A DNA stretch of 64,000 nt, from contig CAYJEM010000002.1 of the NCBI GenBank assembly GCA_964369175.1, positions 37,074 to 101,073 of the forward strand, written 5' to 3'. How positions within the stretch are numbered: the stretch's first letter is position 1; each line of letters starts with the position of its first letter. Positions 37,062 through 45,646 of the stretch are shown here, in pieces. Source of the DNA: Tannockella sp964369175 (lineage in GTDB: Bacteria > Bacillota_I > Bacilli_A > Erysipelotrichales > Coprobacillaceae). The position numbers and the translations under genes are program-made. The notes beneath the pieces are model-generated. The model saw nothing but the letters and a program-made list of their open reading frames with translations. It was not told where the DNA came from and searched no databases.

Positions 37062-38336
37062 TTATAAGTCCTCCTTTTTTATAAGAGTTTGATATTGGAT
37101 AACGTATGTAGTAATCATAGATATCATTATTGGAATAATATATAGTGAAATAATTGTTACAAAGATTGCAAAACTTTGATTATATAATTCAATATATCGA
37201 TATGAAATAACTACGACTAGGGGTAATGGAAAAAGTAGAATAGAAACATATATCAAACCTATTTCTTGTTTTAAAATTGTCTTCATTTGCAATCTAGTGT
37301 ATCCAATATTGGAAAGCATCTTGTAGTCTCGATATCTTGTGACTGTATGATTTAAATATTTACAAATTAGTACTATGTTACACAATACTATTAAAAAAAC
37401 ATAACCTATTAAAGTAACTTTATATTCTGGACCAACACTATTTTGACTCGCAAGGGATGGCGCAAATATTGTAGGGATAGCAAGTAAAAATGTCACTATA
37501 ACTAGATTGTTTTTAATTGCCGATAGGTAGTATGAGGCACCTACAAATAAACAACTATTTTTTATGAACCTCTTTTTCTTTAATAATCTAACTAATCTAG
37601 GAATTGTTAATCGAAACATCCCATAAAGACTAAGTATGCAGATTGCAGAAATTAATACGTATCCCGAAAGTATAGTAATTATTCCTTCGACATGCATTAT
37701 GCTTGCTGCATATATTGAATATATATAACCAATAATTGAAATTAAAATCTTAAATAATGATTTTTTATAAGTATACAATCGAACAGATTTCCTACCCTTT
37801 TGTAAATCTAGAATACTTGTTCTATGGACATATCCCATTGTACAAATAGAAATTACCATAATTACAACAATCAATGAAAAAGCAGTGGAAATGAATGAAT
37901 CAATATACACTACAGGGTAAAGCGAAGCAAATACCGTTTGATATAAAAGAGTTACTATCCCATACCCAATAGCTATGGAAAATGGTACAACTAATAACAT
38001 AATGACTAGTATTTGATAAACAATATATTTAATTTTTGCAGTCATACTCGCCCCACTAAGATAAAGTAATGAAAACTCTTTCCCTTTATAGCTAAAATAA
38101 TAATTTGTTGCATAAATTACTACTATCAAACAAAAGAATACAATAAATGATGGCATTAAAGTAGACAATGATAGCGAAAATCCAAATAATGATGAATCAA
38201 TTGATATATTTGTATTTGCGCCAATCTCACTAAATACAAAAATTGCAGTTATTGCAAATAATAGTATCATGCCATATATTAATGATGCTTTATATTTGCG
38301 TTCCAACATCTTTAGTGAAAAATTAAGTACATTCAT
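37062..38336 (-). CDS. FtsX-like ABC permease without a large extracellular domain
   Basis: A 424-residue integral membrane protein. Roughly ten hydrophobic helices can be counted, an FtsX-like first part (YYFSYKGKEFSLLYLSGAS) and a final four-helix part. The layout resembles BceB permeases but the segment between helices 7 and 8, which in BceB carries an extracellular domain of about 200 residues, is only a short loop (near residues 290-310). Some such families export lantibiotics or peptides. It is the first gene of the operon; the substrate is unknown. Confidence 0.8.
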   Translation of the reverse strand: MNVLNFSLKMLERKYKASLIYGMILLFAITAIFVFSEIGANTNISIDSSLFGFSLSLSTLMPSFIVFFCLIVVIYATNYYFSYKGKEFSLLYLSGASMTAKIKYIVYQILVIMLLVVPFSIAIGYGIVTLLYQTVFASLYPVVYIDSFISTAFSLIVVIMVISICTMGYVHRTSILDLQKGRKSVRLYTYKKSLFKILISIIGYIYSIYAASIMHVEGIITILSGYVLISAICILSLYGMFRLTIPRLVRLLKKKRFIKNSCLFVGASYYLSAIKNNLVIVTFLLAIPTIFAPSLASQNSVGPEYKVTLIGYVFLIVLCNIVLICKYLNHTVTRYRDYKMLSNIGYTRLQMKTILKQEIGLIYVSILLFPLPLVVVISYRYIELYNQSFAIFVTIISLYIIPIMISMITTYVIQYQTLIKKEDL

Positions 38337-38438
38337 ATTACATCCCTCCTTTAATTTTAATATAACATACTTATTAGATATATTAAAACAATATGGTAAT
38401 AAAAATAATTTAAATAATTATATATATTTAAAAAAAGA

Positions 38439-38463
38439 CAAATAACTTATAAATAGTTATTTG
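38439..38463 (-). terminator. Terminator of the glutamine synthetase gene
   Basis: CAAATAACT-ATTTATA-AGTTATTTG on the minus strand, followed by TC and T7. Confidence 0.85.
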
Positions 38464-38481
38464 CCTTCAATTTAGGTTATT

Positions 38482-40560
38482 TTATACTCCAAATAGTAAA
38501 TCTACATATGTTGGAATTGGCCAATATTCAGCACCAACTTCTTGTTCTAATGTATCTGCTACAGCACGTAATTCATTCATTGTTACAATAACTGTATCTC
38601 TCCATGCAGTTACTTGATCTTCTAATGATAATGTTCCATTTTCAATAGCTTCAATATTTTCTTCAAGTGCCGTCATTTGTGATTTCATTTCTTTTAGTAA
38701 TGAAGATACTTTTACAAGATCATCTTTTAAGAAATCTACATCGATACCTGTTTCTTTTGATGTTAAATATGAAGTAGATAATGTATCTAAATAGCTAAGC
38801 GCTGCAGGATATAATTGCGATTTAGCCATTTTTAGTGCCGTTAATCCTTCTAAACGAATCGTTTTTGCATAATTATCCAAATTAATTTCATGTCTAGCTT
38901 CTAATTCAACTGGTGTATATACACCATAACGATTAAATAACTCAACATTCTTTTGGTCTTTTAAACATTTTAATGCTTCTACCGTATCTCTGTTATTTAA
39001 TAACCCTCTACGCGCAGCTTCTTCTTGCCATTCCTGAGAATATCCATCTCCATTAAAGATAACTCTGCGGTGTTCCATAATAAATTCTTTAATTACTTCA
39101 TCAATAGACTTACCAGATTCAATTCTATCAGCCATTTCTTCCATAGAATCAGCTAGAATAGTATTTAAGACTGTATTTGGACCTGCAATTGATTGACTTG
39201 AACCAACTGCACGGAATTCAAATTTATTTCCTGTAAAAGCAAATGGAGATGTACGATTACGATCAGTTGTATCTTTAGCAAACGTTGGAACTACAGCTAC
39301 CCCAGTTTCAAATCTTTTTCCTGATTCTACATTTGATGTTTTACCACTACAAATTTCTTCAATAATAGCATCTAATTCATCACCTAAAAACATCGAAACA
39401 ATTGCTGGCGGTGCTTCATTAGCACCTAAACGGTGATCATTACCTGCACTTGCAATTGACATACGTAACATATCAGCATGTTTATCAACTGCACGAATTG
39501 TACATGCTAGTGTTGCCATAAATGGAATATTTGTTGCTGGCGTTGATGTTGGATTAAATAAATTAATTCCAGTATTTGTAATAACAGACCAGTTATCATG
39601 TTTTCCAGAACCATTAACTCCTGCAAATGGTTTTTCATGTAACAAACAACGCAGTCCATGTTTTTTTGCAATATCTTGCATAAGTTGCATTAATAAATGG
39701 TTATTATCTGTTGTAATGTTCATTTTTGAGTATACACAAGCCACTTCATGTTGTGCTGGTGCTACTTCATTGTGTTTTGTTTTTGATGGAATACCGTATT
39801 TCCATAATTCGCGATCTAACTCATCCATGAATGCACCTACTTTACGTTTAATGCTTCCAAAGTAATGATCTTCTAATTCTTGACCTTTTGGTGCCATTGC
39901 CCCAAATAAGGTACGCCCTGTTAATTTTAAATCCATTCTTTCTTGGAAATATTTATCATCCACTAAAAAATATTCTTGTTCAGCACCAACTGATGCAGTT
40001 ACCTTTGTTACACCTTCTTCACCAAGCAATGGCATTAAACGTACCGCAGCCTTTGAAAGAGCATCACAAGATCTAAGTAGTGGTGTTTTTTTATCTAATG
40101 CCTCACCAGTATATGAACAAAATAATGTTGGAATATATAAAGATCCATCTTTTACAAATGCTGGTGATGTACAATCCCAAGCTGTATATCCTCTTGCTTC
40201 AAATGTTGCGCGAAGTCCCCCTGATGGAAATGACGATGCATCTGGTTCACCTTTACGTAATGTTTTTCCACTGAACTCTAATACTGCTTTATTTCCTGAT
40301 GGTTCAATAAAGGCATCATGTTTTTCAGCTGGTAATCCTGTCATTGGTATAAACCAATGTGTAAAGTGAGTCGCACCATTTTCAACTGCCCATATTTTCA
40401 TTGCATTAGCAATAGCCGTTGCTGTTTCTTTAGATAATGGTTCCCCGTTTTCTAGTGCTTCATGAAATGCTTTATATGTTGATTTTGGAATACGCTCTTG
40501 CATTACTTCATCACTAAAGATTTTACTTCCGTATCCTTTTACTAATTCATTAATTTCCAT
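38482..40560 (-). CDS. glnN: Glutamine synthetase type III
   Basis: ATP-dependent synthesis of glutamine from glutamate and ammonia. At 692 residues it has the length of the GSIII class and not the ~440-470 of GSI. The class motifs are visible: FTHWFIPMTG near residue 81, SVGAEQEYFLVD near 190, the ATP-binding KPFAGVNGSGKHDNWS near 310, and NDHRLGANEAPPAIVS near 375. It is a single gene with its own promoter. It would use the glutamate made from 2-oxoglutarate produced by the acn-icd operon. Confidence 0.96.
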   Translation of the reverse strand: MEINELVKGYGSKIFSDEVMQERIPKSTYKAFHEALENGEPLSKETATAIANAMKIWAVENGATHFTHWFIPMTGLPAEKHDAFIEPSGNKAVLEFSGKTLRKGEPDASSFPSGGLRATFEARGYTAWDCTSPAFVKDGSLYIPTLFCSYTGEALDKKTPLLRSCDALSKAAVRLMPLLGEEGVTKVTASVGAEQEYFLVDDKYFQERMDLKLTGRTLFGAMAPKGQELEDHYFGSIKRKVGAFMDELDRELWKYGIPSKTKHNEVAPAQHEVACVYSKMNITTDNNHLLMQLMQDIAKKHGLRCLLHEKPFAGVNGSGKHDNWSVITNTGINLFNPTSTPATNIPFMATLACTIRAVDKHADMLRMSIASAGNDHRLGANEAPPAIVSMFLGDELDAIIEEICSGKTSNVESGKRFETGVAVVPTFAKDTTDRNRTSPFAFTGNKFEFRAVGSSQSIAGPNTVLNTILADSMEEMADRIESGKSIDEVIKEFIMEHRRVIFNGDGYSQEWQEEAARRGLLNNRDTVEALKCLKDQKNVELFNRYGVYTPVELEARHEINLDNYAKTIRLEGLTALKMAKSQLYPAALSYLDTLSTSYLTSKETGIDVDFLKDDLVKVSSLLKEMKSQMTALEENIEAIENGTLSLEDQVTAWRDTVIVTMNELRAVADTLEQEVGAEYWPIPTYVDLLFGV

Positions 40561-40594
40561 TGTAATCCCCTTTCTAGTACTTCTTCATGTCGCT

Positions 40595-40623
40595 ATTATA
40601 CAATTATTAAGTTATGATGTCGA
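40595..40623 (-). promoter_or_regulatory. Promoter of glnN
   Basis: The minus strand reads TCGACA (40623-40618), 17 bases, TATAAT (40600-40595). No GlnR-type TGTTA-N7-TAACA site was seen. Confidence 0.7.
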
Positions 40624-40670
40624 GTAAAAATTATCACTATTATAATTTTTTTTCACAACACCAAAAAAAG

Positions 40671-40692
40671 AGAGCTTGCTAATTAGCACTCC
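40671..40692 (-). terminator. Terminator of the PH-domain protein gene
   Basis: GAG-TGCTAATTAGCA-AG-CTC with a perfect inner 12-base palindrome, followed by T7 on the minus strand; it covers the stop codon. Confidence 0.6.
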
Positions 40693-41179
40693 CTTGTTTA
40701 AATTCTTTTTTTTCTGCTTTACGAATTTTCTTTTCAAATACTTTTCGGTTTGCAGCATAATCTTTTACTTGAATATGAATACGTTTATTAGCCATGTGAA
40801 TTGCTCCTACAAAATCAACTCTATTACTTGGTACAATTACAATTCTTTTATTTCCTTCAGTGTATAGTTCAAGTGCTCTTGCTTGAGTAATTATTTTTGT
40901 CATTTTAGGAACAGGATCACAAATTGTTTCACACTTCAAAATTTGAATTTCTTTATTTTTCCCAAGTCGTTTATGAATCACCAATTCTTTTCTACTAATA
41001 GAATACTTGTATGGTCTAAATAATAATAAATATCCAATAATAATTATTCCGGCAATCGCAACAACTATAAGTTCATTATAATGTTGTTGAAAAATCAAAA
41101 TACCCATATATATTATATAGAACACAATAAAGTATATTTCGGCATCATTTCTTGCTTTTTTAAATTCTGTTGTTTCCAT
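40679..41179 (-). CDS. Small membrane protein with PH-like C-terminal domain
   Basis: Using the ATG at 41179 (AGAGGGG upstream), the protein is 166 residues. The frame extends a further 60 codons, but that part overlaps the celB end and its terminator. Two hydrophobic helices (about 16-35 and 37-55) are followed by a beta-rich cytoplasmic domain (YKYSISRKELVIHKRLGKNKEIQILKCETICD...IVPSNRVDFVGAIHMANKR) reminiscent of bacterial PH (DUF304-like) domains, and a lysine-rich tail. The exact family is not certain and the function is unknown. A terminator separates it from celB. Confidence 0.65.
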   Translation of the reverse strand: METTEFKKARNDAEIYFIVFYIIYMGILIFQQHYNELIVVAIAGIIIIGYLLLFRPYKYSISRKELVIHKRLGKNKEIQILKCETICDPVPKMTKIITQARALELYTEGNKRIVIVPSNRVDFVGAIHMANKRIHIQVKDYAANRKVFEKKIRKAEKKEFKQGSAN

Positions 41180-41265
41180 AATAACCCCTCTTTTCTTCAA
41201 TATTATAGCGAAATTTATCACTAATAACAATAATAAATTATAACTCATTATCGTTATTAATAATA

Positions 41266-41290
41266 ACAGGACGAAGATTATTCGTCCTGT
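41266..41290 (-). terminator. Terminator of celB
   Basis: ACAGGACGAA-TAATC-TTCGTCCTGT on the minus strand, a strong 10-bp stem followed by a T-rich but not continuous run. Confidence 0.75.
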
Positions 41291-41318
41291 GTATTGCTTT
41301 AACAATTTTCTGCAATTA

Positions 41319-42653
41319 TTATTCTGCAGCTTGTTTGTTTTGGAATTTTTCGTAAGCAATTAAGAATGGGATGTAACATACGATTGATACGACCACTGCG
41401 ATTGCTTGAGAAAGAGCTCCCATTACGCTACCACCTGTAGCTAAGAATCCTAGTAGGATTGGTGGAGTTGTCCATGGTACTGGAAGTACTACTGGTGGAC
41501 AGAATCCTGATACTGTTAATACATAACCAACTAAGATTGTGATGATTGCTGTAAATAAGAATGGAATACCTAAGATTGGATTTAATACCATTGGGATACC
41601 GAATGTTACAGTTTCATTGATATTGAATAATCCAGGAACGATTGATAATGAAGCGATAGCTCTATTGTCAGCACGTCTAGAGAAGATGAAGATTGCAATT
41701 ACTAAACCGATAGTAACCCCTGATCCTCCGAATTCACCAAACATTTGTAAGAATCCCATGTTAATTACGTTAGGAATTTCTTCACCAGCTGCAAATGCAT
41801 CTGTATTTGCTAATGTTAATGGAGTAAAGATAGTTTCTTTTACTGCAGCTAACATGTTGTTACCATGAATACCAACTAACCAGAATAACATGATTAATAA
41901 GTAAATAACGATTACACCAGGAATTGAAGCTCCTACTGCTGTTAATGGTTCTGCAATTACATTTTTGATAATGTCATTTAAGTATAATCCAGTAAGTTCT
42001 ACTGAAGCTAACCCGATTAATGATGTAATTAATAATACAAAGAATGCTGGTACTAAAACTTCGAATGCTCTAGCAACACCAGGTGGCACTGTATCAGGCA
42101 TTTTAATTTTTAAACCTTCTACTTTAGATAATCCACAGAATAATTCTGCTGCAAGCACTGCGATAATCATACCTGTAAATAAACCTGTTGCACCAAGTAC
42201 ATCTCCGCTAATTGCGCTAAAAGTTGTTTCTACACCTTCAGCATCAAAGAAGATATGAGCTACATCAGTTACAGTTAACCAAGCTGCTAATCCTAAGATT
42301 CCTGGGAAGTAACCAGCTTTTTCAGCTCCTAAGTTCCACATTCCGATTTCATTTGCGATACCAAATGTAATCCCTACTGTAATACAAGAAATAGTTGCGA
42401 ATTGAATCGCTGCAAACGCAGGATTTAAGAATTCTAAAGCCATTACTGGTGGAAATAATCCTCCAAGTGCTTGTGGCGCTCCTGTTGCTTCTACTACACC
42501 GTCATTGATTAAAACGTTTGTCCATAAGATCCCTACTGCCCCTGCAATTGTTAAAGGCATATAGTTTTGGAAAGCATTTTTAATCGCAGATAAATATTTG
42601 TTTTGTGCACACCACGCTCCAGCGCGTCCAAGCACATCTGCCATTTTGTCCAT
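41319..42653 (-). CDS. celB: PTS enzyme IIC, lactose/cellobiose family
   Basis: Membrane channel component of a beta-glucoside or chitobiose-type PTS; 444 residues from the ATG at 42653, which has GGGAGG upstream (the frame extends to 42722 but this covers the promoter). About ten helices; hallmark segments are NYMPLTIAGAVGILWTNVLI, WLVGIHGNNMLAAVKETIFTPL, EFGGSGVTIGLVIAIF and PVPWTTPPILLGFLATGGS. No IIA or IIB gene is nearby, so it must share soluble components encoded elsewhere. A GntR/UTRA regulator gene lies upstream and a GH1 enzyme with the same upstream motif is 11 kb away. Confidence 0.92.
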   Translation of the reverse strand: MDKMADVLGRAGAWCAQNKYLSAIKNAFQNYMPLTIAGAVGILWTNVLINDGVVEATGAPQALGGLFPPVMALEFLNPAFAAIQFATISCITVGITFGIANEIGMWNLGAEKAGYFPGILGLAAWLTVTDVAHIFFDAEGVETTFSAISGDVLGATGLFTGMIIAVLAAELFCGLSKVEGLKIKMPDTVPPGVARAFEVLVPAFFVLLITSLIGLASVELTGLYLNDIIKNVIAEPLTAVGASIPGVIVIYLLIMLFWLVGIHGNNMLAAVKETIFTPLTLANTDAFAAGEEIPNVINMGFLQMFGEFGGSGVTIGLVIAIFIFSRRADNRAIASLSIVPGLFNINETVTFGIPMVLNPILGIPFLFTAIITILVGYVLTVSGFCPPVVLPVPWTTPPILLGFLATGGSVMGALSQAIAVVVSIVCYIPFLIAYEKFQNKQAAE

Positions 42654-42693
42654 ATTTTGTTCCTCCCTTAAAATATTTCTCTCGACATAATTA

Positions 42694-42722
42694 ATTATAG
42701 AATTGTAAGCGCTATAAGTCAA
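42694..42722 (-). promoter_or_regulatory. celB promoter with a cre-like site in the spacer
   Basis: The minus strand reads TTGACT (42722-42717), 17 bases, TATAAT (42699-42694). The spacer holds a sequence that on the plus strand reads TGTAAGCGCTATAA (42704-42717), matching the cre consensus TGWAANCGNTNWCA except for one base. This is the place where CcpA with HPr(Ser-P) would block transcription. Confidence 0.7.
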
Positions 42723-42788
42723 TGCTTTTTTAGTAAAAATACCATACTTTTAATTTTACATATGGCTTTTTACGCGTGAAAACGTTTT

Positions 42789-42802
42789 TTTGTACCAACA
42801 AA
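42789..42802. promoter_or_regulatory. Shared GntR/UTRA operator candidate, copy 1
   Basis: TTTGTTGGTACAAA (minus strand), TTTGT-N4-ACAAA near-palindrome, upstream of the celB promoter. An identical 14-mer is at the transcript start of the GH1 gene (54931-54944). Confidence 0.6.
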
Positions 42803-42808
42803 TATAAA

Positions 42809-42824
42809 AAAGCGCAAAGCGCTT
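42809..42824 (-). terminator. Terminator of the GntR gene upstream of celB
   Basis: AAGCGC-TTT-GCGCTT followed by T's on the minus strand, 5 bases downstream of the GntR stop. Confidence 0.7.
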
Positions 42825-42828
42825 TCAT

Positions 42829-43545
42829 TTATGTAACGTTTATAACATGAAAATTGAAATCCTTATAATGGAATCTTGCCATAGAATATTCAAATATTGC
42901 TCCAGTACTAATATATGTTATTTGTTCAATTTCTACATAAGGTTCATTTTCTTTTAATAACAAATACTTTTGTTCTAACTCAGTTGATATTTGACAGTGA
43001 ATTGTTTTATGCATACTTTGTATCGTATACCCACATTTATCTTCAGCATATCCATAAATTGATTTTTTTATATCACTTTTTTTCATGTTTGGTAAAAATG
43101 ATATCGGAATATATACATCTTCCAAAGAGTAAATTCTTTCATCAACAAAACGTTGACGAATAATATGATAAACAAATGACCCCTCTTCAATCTGAAGTTT
43201 TTGACTTATTTCTTCATTACAAGGAACAACATCATAAGTAATAACTTTAGATTCTACTTTCTTTGCACCATCGAAAGTTCTTGAAAGTCCAATCTTAAGA
43301 TTTCCTTGTTCTTCTTTTGCACTAATAACTCCTTGGTCAAAATCTTTAACAAAAGTTCCGGCCCCACGACGACGTACTATCAATCCTTCTTTTACTAATA
43401 TATCCAGTGCTTTTTTCATTGTTTCTTTATTACAGTGATATGTTACACATAAAACATATTCGTAGGGTAACTTTTGTCCATAAGTATATGTTTCATTTTG
43501 TATTTTAGAACGTATATCATCTGCAATATCTATATACTTGACTAT
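42829..43545 (-). CDS. GntR/HutC-family regulator with UTRA domain, apparent ATA/ATC start
   Basis: The first ATG (43419) would leave 196 residues and delete most of the DNA-binding domain. The frame is open upstream and encodes VKYIDIADDIRSKIQNETYTYGQK-type sequence, exactly a GntR N-terminus, then MKKALDILVKEGLIVRRRGAGTFV. No ATG, GTG or TTG occurs in this frame between the upstream stop and 43419. A GGGAGGGGG ribosome binding site (43562-43554) precedes an ATC at 43551 (5 bases from GGAGG) and an ATA at 43545 (11 bases). The start is set at 43545 (238 codons plus stop). The C-terminal UTRA domain is complete (about residues 90-235). It likely controls the adjoining celB and, through a shared operator, the GH1 gene. 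Confidence 0.8.
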   Translation of the reverse strand: MVKYIDIADDIRSKIQNETYTYGQKLPYEYVLCVTYHCNKETMKKALDILVKEGLIVRRRGAGTFVKDFDQGVISAKEEQGNLKIGLSRTFDGAKKVESKVITYDVVPCNEEISQKLQIEEGSFVYHIIRQRFVDERIYSLEDVYIPISFLPNMKKSDIKKSIYGYAEDKCGYTIQSMHKTIHCQISTELEQKYLLLKENEPYVEIEQITYISTGAIFEYSMARFHYKDFNFHVINVT

Positions 43546-43615
43546 TTTGATGTCCCCCTCCCATAATTTTATAAAGCTTTATTTAAAAATACCATATTTT
43601 ATTATAAAATGCACG

Positions 43616-44170
43616 TTATTTATCTATATTTGTAAGCGTTAACGTTTTAATTGTTTTGCTTTCAAATGTTTTAATCGTAAATATTGTTCCCTCAAGCACG
43701 CCGTAGCTATTAGTACCTTCTTTAGGCAAAGATATCGAAGATGGATTACATATGTATATATCATTTTCTTTTTTTGCTAGTGGGACATGGAAATGTCCAT
43801 ACATTAACACTGTTCCTTTTTCAATATCTGGAAGCAATTCTTCATTATACAGGTGACCATGAGTAAAAAAGAACTGTATACCATTATATGTTTTTTCCAC
43901 GTAACTTTTAGTTACATCGAAGTCTAGTACCATTTGATCAACTTCACTATCACAATTTCCACGAACAGCAATAATTTTGCTTGCATATTGATTTAACAAC
44001 TCTGCCACCTTCATACAATCATACTCTTTTGTAAGTGGATTACGTGGTCCATGGTACAAAACATCTCCTAGTATTACTAATTGATCAAATTGTTGTTCTT
44101 CAAATATTTCTATTGCTTTTTTAGCATAATAATAACTTCCATGAATATCACTAATAAACATTACTTTCAT
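43616..44170 (-). CDS. Metallophosphoesterase, YfcE/MJ0936 type
   Basis: A 184-residue calcineurin-like phosphodiesterase with the metal-binding motifs MFISDIHGSYY (residues 4-14), LGDVLYHGPRNP, RGNCDSEV and FTHGHLY, and MYGHFHVPLA. This short YfcE-type form hydrolyses model phosphodiesters; the physiological substrate is unknown. Two genes further upstream in the same direction form separate units. Confidence 0.9.
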   Translation of the reverse strand: MKVMFISDIHGSYYYAKKAIEIFEEQQFDQLVILGDVLYHGPRNPLTKEYDCMKVAELLNQYASKIIAVRGNCDSEVDQMVLDFDVTKSYVEKTYNGIQFFFTHGHLYNEELLPDIEKGTVLMYGHFHVPLAKKENDIYICNPSSISLPKEGTNSYGVLEGTIFTIKTFESKTIKTLTLTNIDK

Positions 44171-44196
44171 ACTTTATCTCCATTCTTTTATTTAAA

Positions 44197-44218
44197 AAGG
44201 GTGCTTTTAGGCACCCTT
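44197..44218 (-). terminator. Terminator of the GyrI-like gene
   Basis: AAGGGTGC and GCACCCTT pair around a 6-base loop, followed by T5 on the minus strand; the stem includes the end of the coding sequence. Confidence 0.88.
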
Positions 44219-44815
44219 AACTGCATATCGTACAATTGTTTTTAAGTCTTCAGCCTCAACTTTGTCTGGATCATTTAGGTATATTTCATGATGAAAACCT
44301 ACAAGTTTGAGGTTTTCAACTGTAATAAATTCCATGATTTCTTTTGTTGTATTAATCTCTGTGTTATATGCTCCTTTATGTAACATTTGAACACATTTCC
44401 CTTCATGTAATGATTTCATATAAACATCCATGATATACGGATTATCTGATTTACTTAACAACTTTGCTTGACAATCACTAATATAATCAATATTTACTTC
44501 TGATGGAATTGACATCATTAATGTAAAACGGATCATATCTTTTCTTGATACATTGAATCTAGTATTATCATATGTATCCCATAATCCTTCTAATGGTGGT
44601 ACTGTATACTGAATTCCTTTATCTTTTAATATTTCTTTAATTTCCTTAGCTAGTAATTTTAATACTTTTGATTTTAATCTAAAATCATCAACTGTGGGAT
44701 TTCCGACACCATCAATCATAATATATGACATTTTGTCAATTTCAATTACAGCCACCTTGTTTTTTGAGGCACTATAATGTGCTTTATTTGTTTTCTTAAC
44801 ATCAAAACTTTGCAT
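44207..44815 (-). CDS. GyrI-like small-molecule-binding domain protein
   Basis: A 202-residue protein of the GyrI-like (SOUL/AraC effector-binding-related) family. The sequence KMSYIMIDGVGNPTVDDFRLKSKVLKLLAKEIKEILKD, PPLEGLWDTY, FTLMMSIPSEV and MLHKGAYNTEINT is characteristic. Family members bind or modify small hydrophobic molecules; no DNA-binding domain is present here. It stands alone. Confidence 0.85.
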   Translation of the reverse strand: MQSFDVKKTNKAHYSASKNKVAVIEIDKMSYIMIDGVGNPTVDDFRLKSKVLKLLAKEIKEILKDKGIQYTVPPLEGLWDTYDNTRFNVSRKDMIRFTLMMSIPSEVNIDYISDCQAKLLSKSDNPYIMDVYMKSLHEGKCVQMLHKGAYNTEINTTKEIMEFITVENLKLVGFHHEIYLNDPDKVEAEDLKTIVRYAVKGA

Positions 44816-44904
44816 GCACTTTCCTCCTAATGCTTTTAATACAGAATAAATAATTTTCTCGGATAGTATTTTACTCTATTTCTTTAGAAAAATAAAGTAA
44901 AATG

Positions 44905-45162
44905 TTAATTGTTTTTTAGTATTGTTTCCAAAACTTGATGTAGCTTTTCTTTGCTAGCAACACCTTCATGTAATTTTTGTTGATTATAGAATATTGTAGG
45001 AACATAGTAATAATCATATTTATCTGCTATTTCACTATTAATATTTTCATCTATAACCTCAACTTCTATTACTTGATATTGCGGATACTCGCTACAAAGT
45101 TCTTGCAACCATTTTCTAGCACGCATACAATGTACACAATTTTCTAATATGAATAATTTCAT
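44905..45162 (-). CDS. Glutaredoxin/thioredoxin-like small redox protein
   Basis: An 85-residue thioredoxin-fold protein with the active-site motif Cys9-Val-His-Cys12 (ENCVHCMRA) and the cis-proline region YVPTIFYNQQKLHEG. NrdH-like or glutaredoxin-like function is plausible, but the electron donor is unknown. It begins one base after the cyclophilin stop. Confidence 0.85.
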   Translation of the reverse strand: MKLFILENCVHCMRARKWLQELCSEYPQYQVIEVEVIDENINSEIADKYDYYYVPTIFYNQQKLHEGVASKEKLHQVLETILKNN

Positions 45163-45163
45163 A

Positions 45164-45643
45164 TTAAGCCTTGCGAATTGTTTTAATTACAATTGGAACA
45201 ATTGGGCAATCGCCACGGTCACGATCAGATGAAACAATTTTATCAATTATATCTAACCCACTAGTGATTTTTCCAAACGCTGCATATTCACCATCTAAGT
45301 GTGGTGCATTTTCATGCATGATAAAGAATTGTGATGATGCAGAATCTTTAACCATTGTTCTAGCCATCGATAATACTCCACGTGTATGCACTAAATCATT
45401 TTGAACACCATTGCTTCTAAATTCTCCTTTAATTGAAGGACATTCTTTTTGTGATAGATTAGGATAGTGTCCTCCTCCTTGAATCATAAATCCAGGAATT
45501 ATACGGTGAAAGATTAACCCTTGATAAAAATCTTCATCCATTAATTTAATAAAATTTTCTACCGTAATAGGTGCTACATCTGGGTATAACTCCCCTTCCA
45601 TAACATCTCCATTTTCCATTTCAATAATAAATTTTTCTGTCAT
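45164..45643 (-). CDS. Peptidyl-prolyl cis-trans isomerase, cyclophilin type
   Basis: A 159-residue cytoplasmic cyclophilin. The core YQGLIFHRIIPGFMIQGGGHYPNLS carries the catalytic Arg, followed by GVLSMARTMVKDSASSQFFI and AAFGKITSGLDIIDKI. There is no signal peptide. It forms a short operon with the membrane protein upstream and the redox protein downstream. Confidence 0.95.
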   Translation of the reverse strand: MTEKFIIEMENGDVMEGELYPDVAPITVENFIKLMDEDFYQGLIFHRIIPGFMIQGGGHYPNLSQKECPSIKGEFRSNGVQNDLVHTRGVLSMARTMVKDSASSQFFIMHENAPHLDGEYAAFGKITSGLDIIDKIVSSDRDRGDCPIVPIVIKTIRKA

Positions 45644-45646
45644 ACT

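Noticed and set aside
40618..40680. GlnR operator upstream of glnN
   Set aside because: No TGTTA-N7-TAACA-like sequence is present; only AT-rich repeats.
42774..42788. Second cre-like site upstream of celB (TGAAAACG...)
   Set aside because: It departs from the consensus in its right half, and it lies far from the promoter; the site in the spacer is much better.
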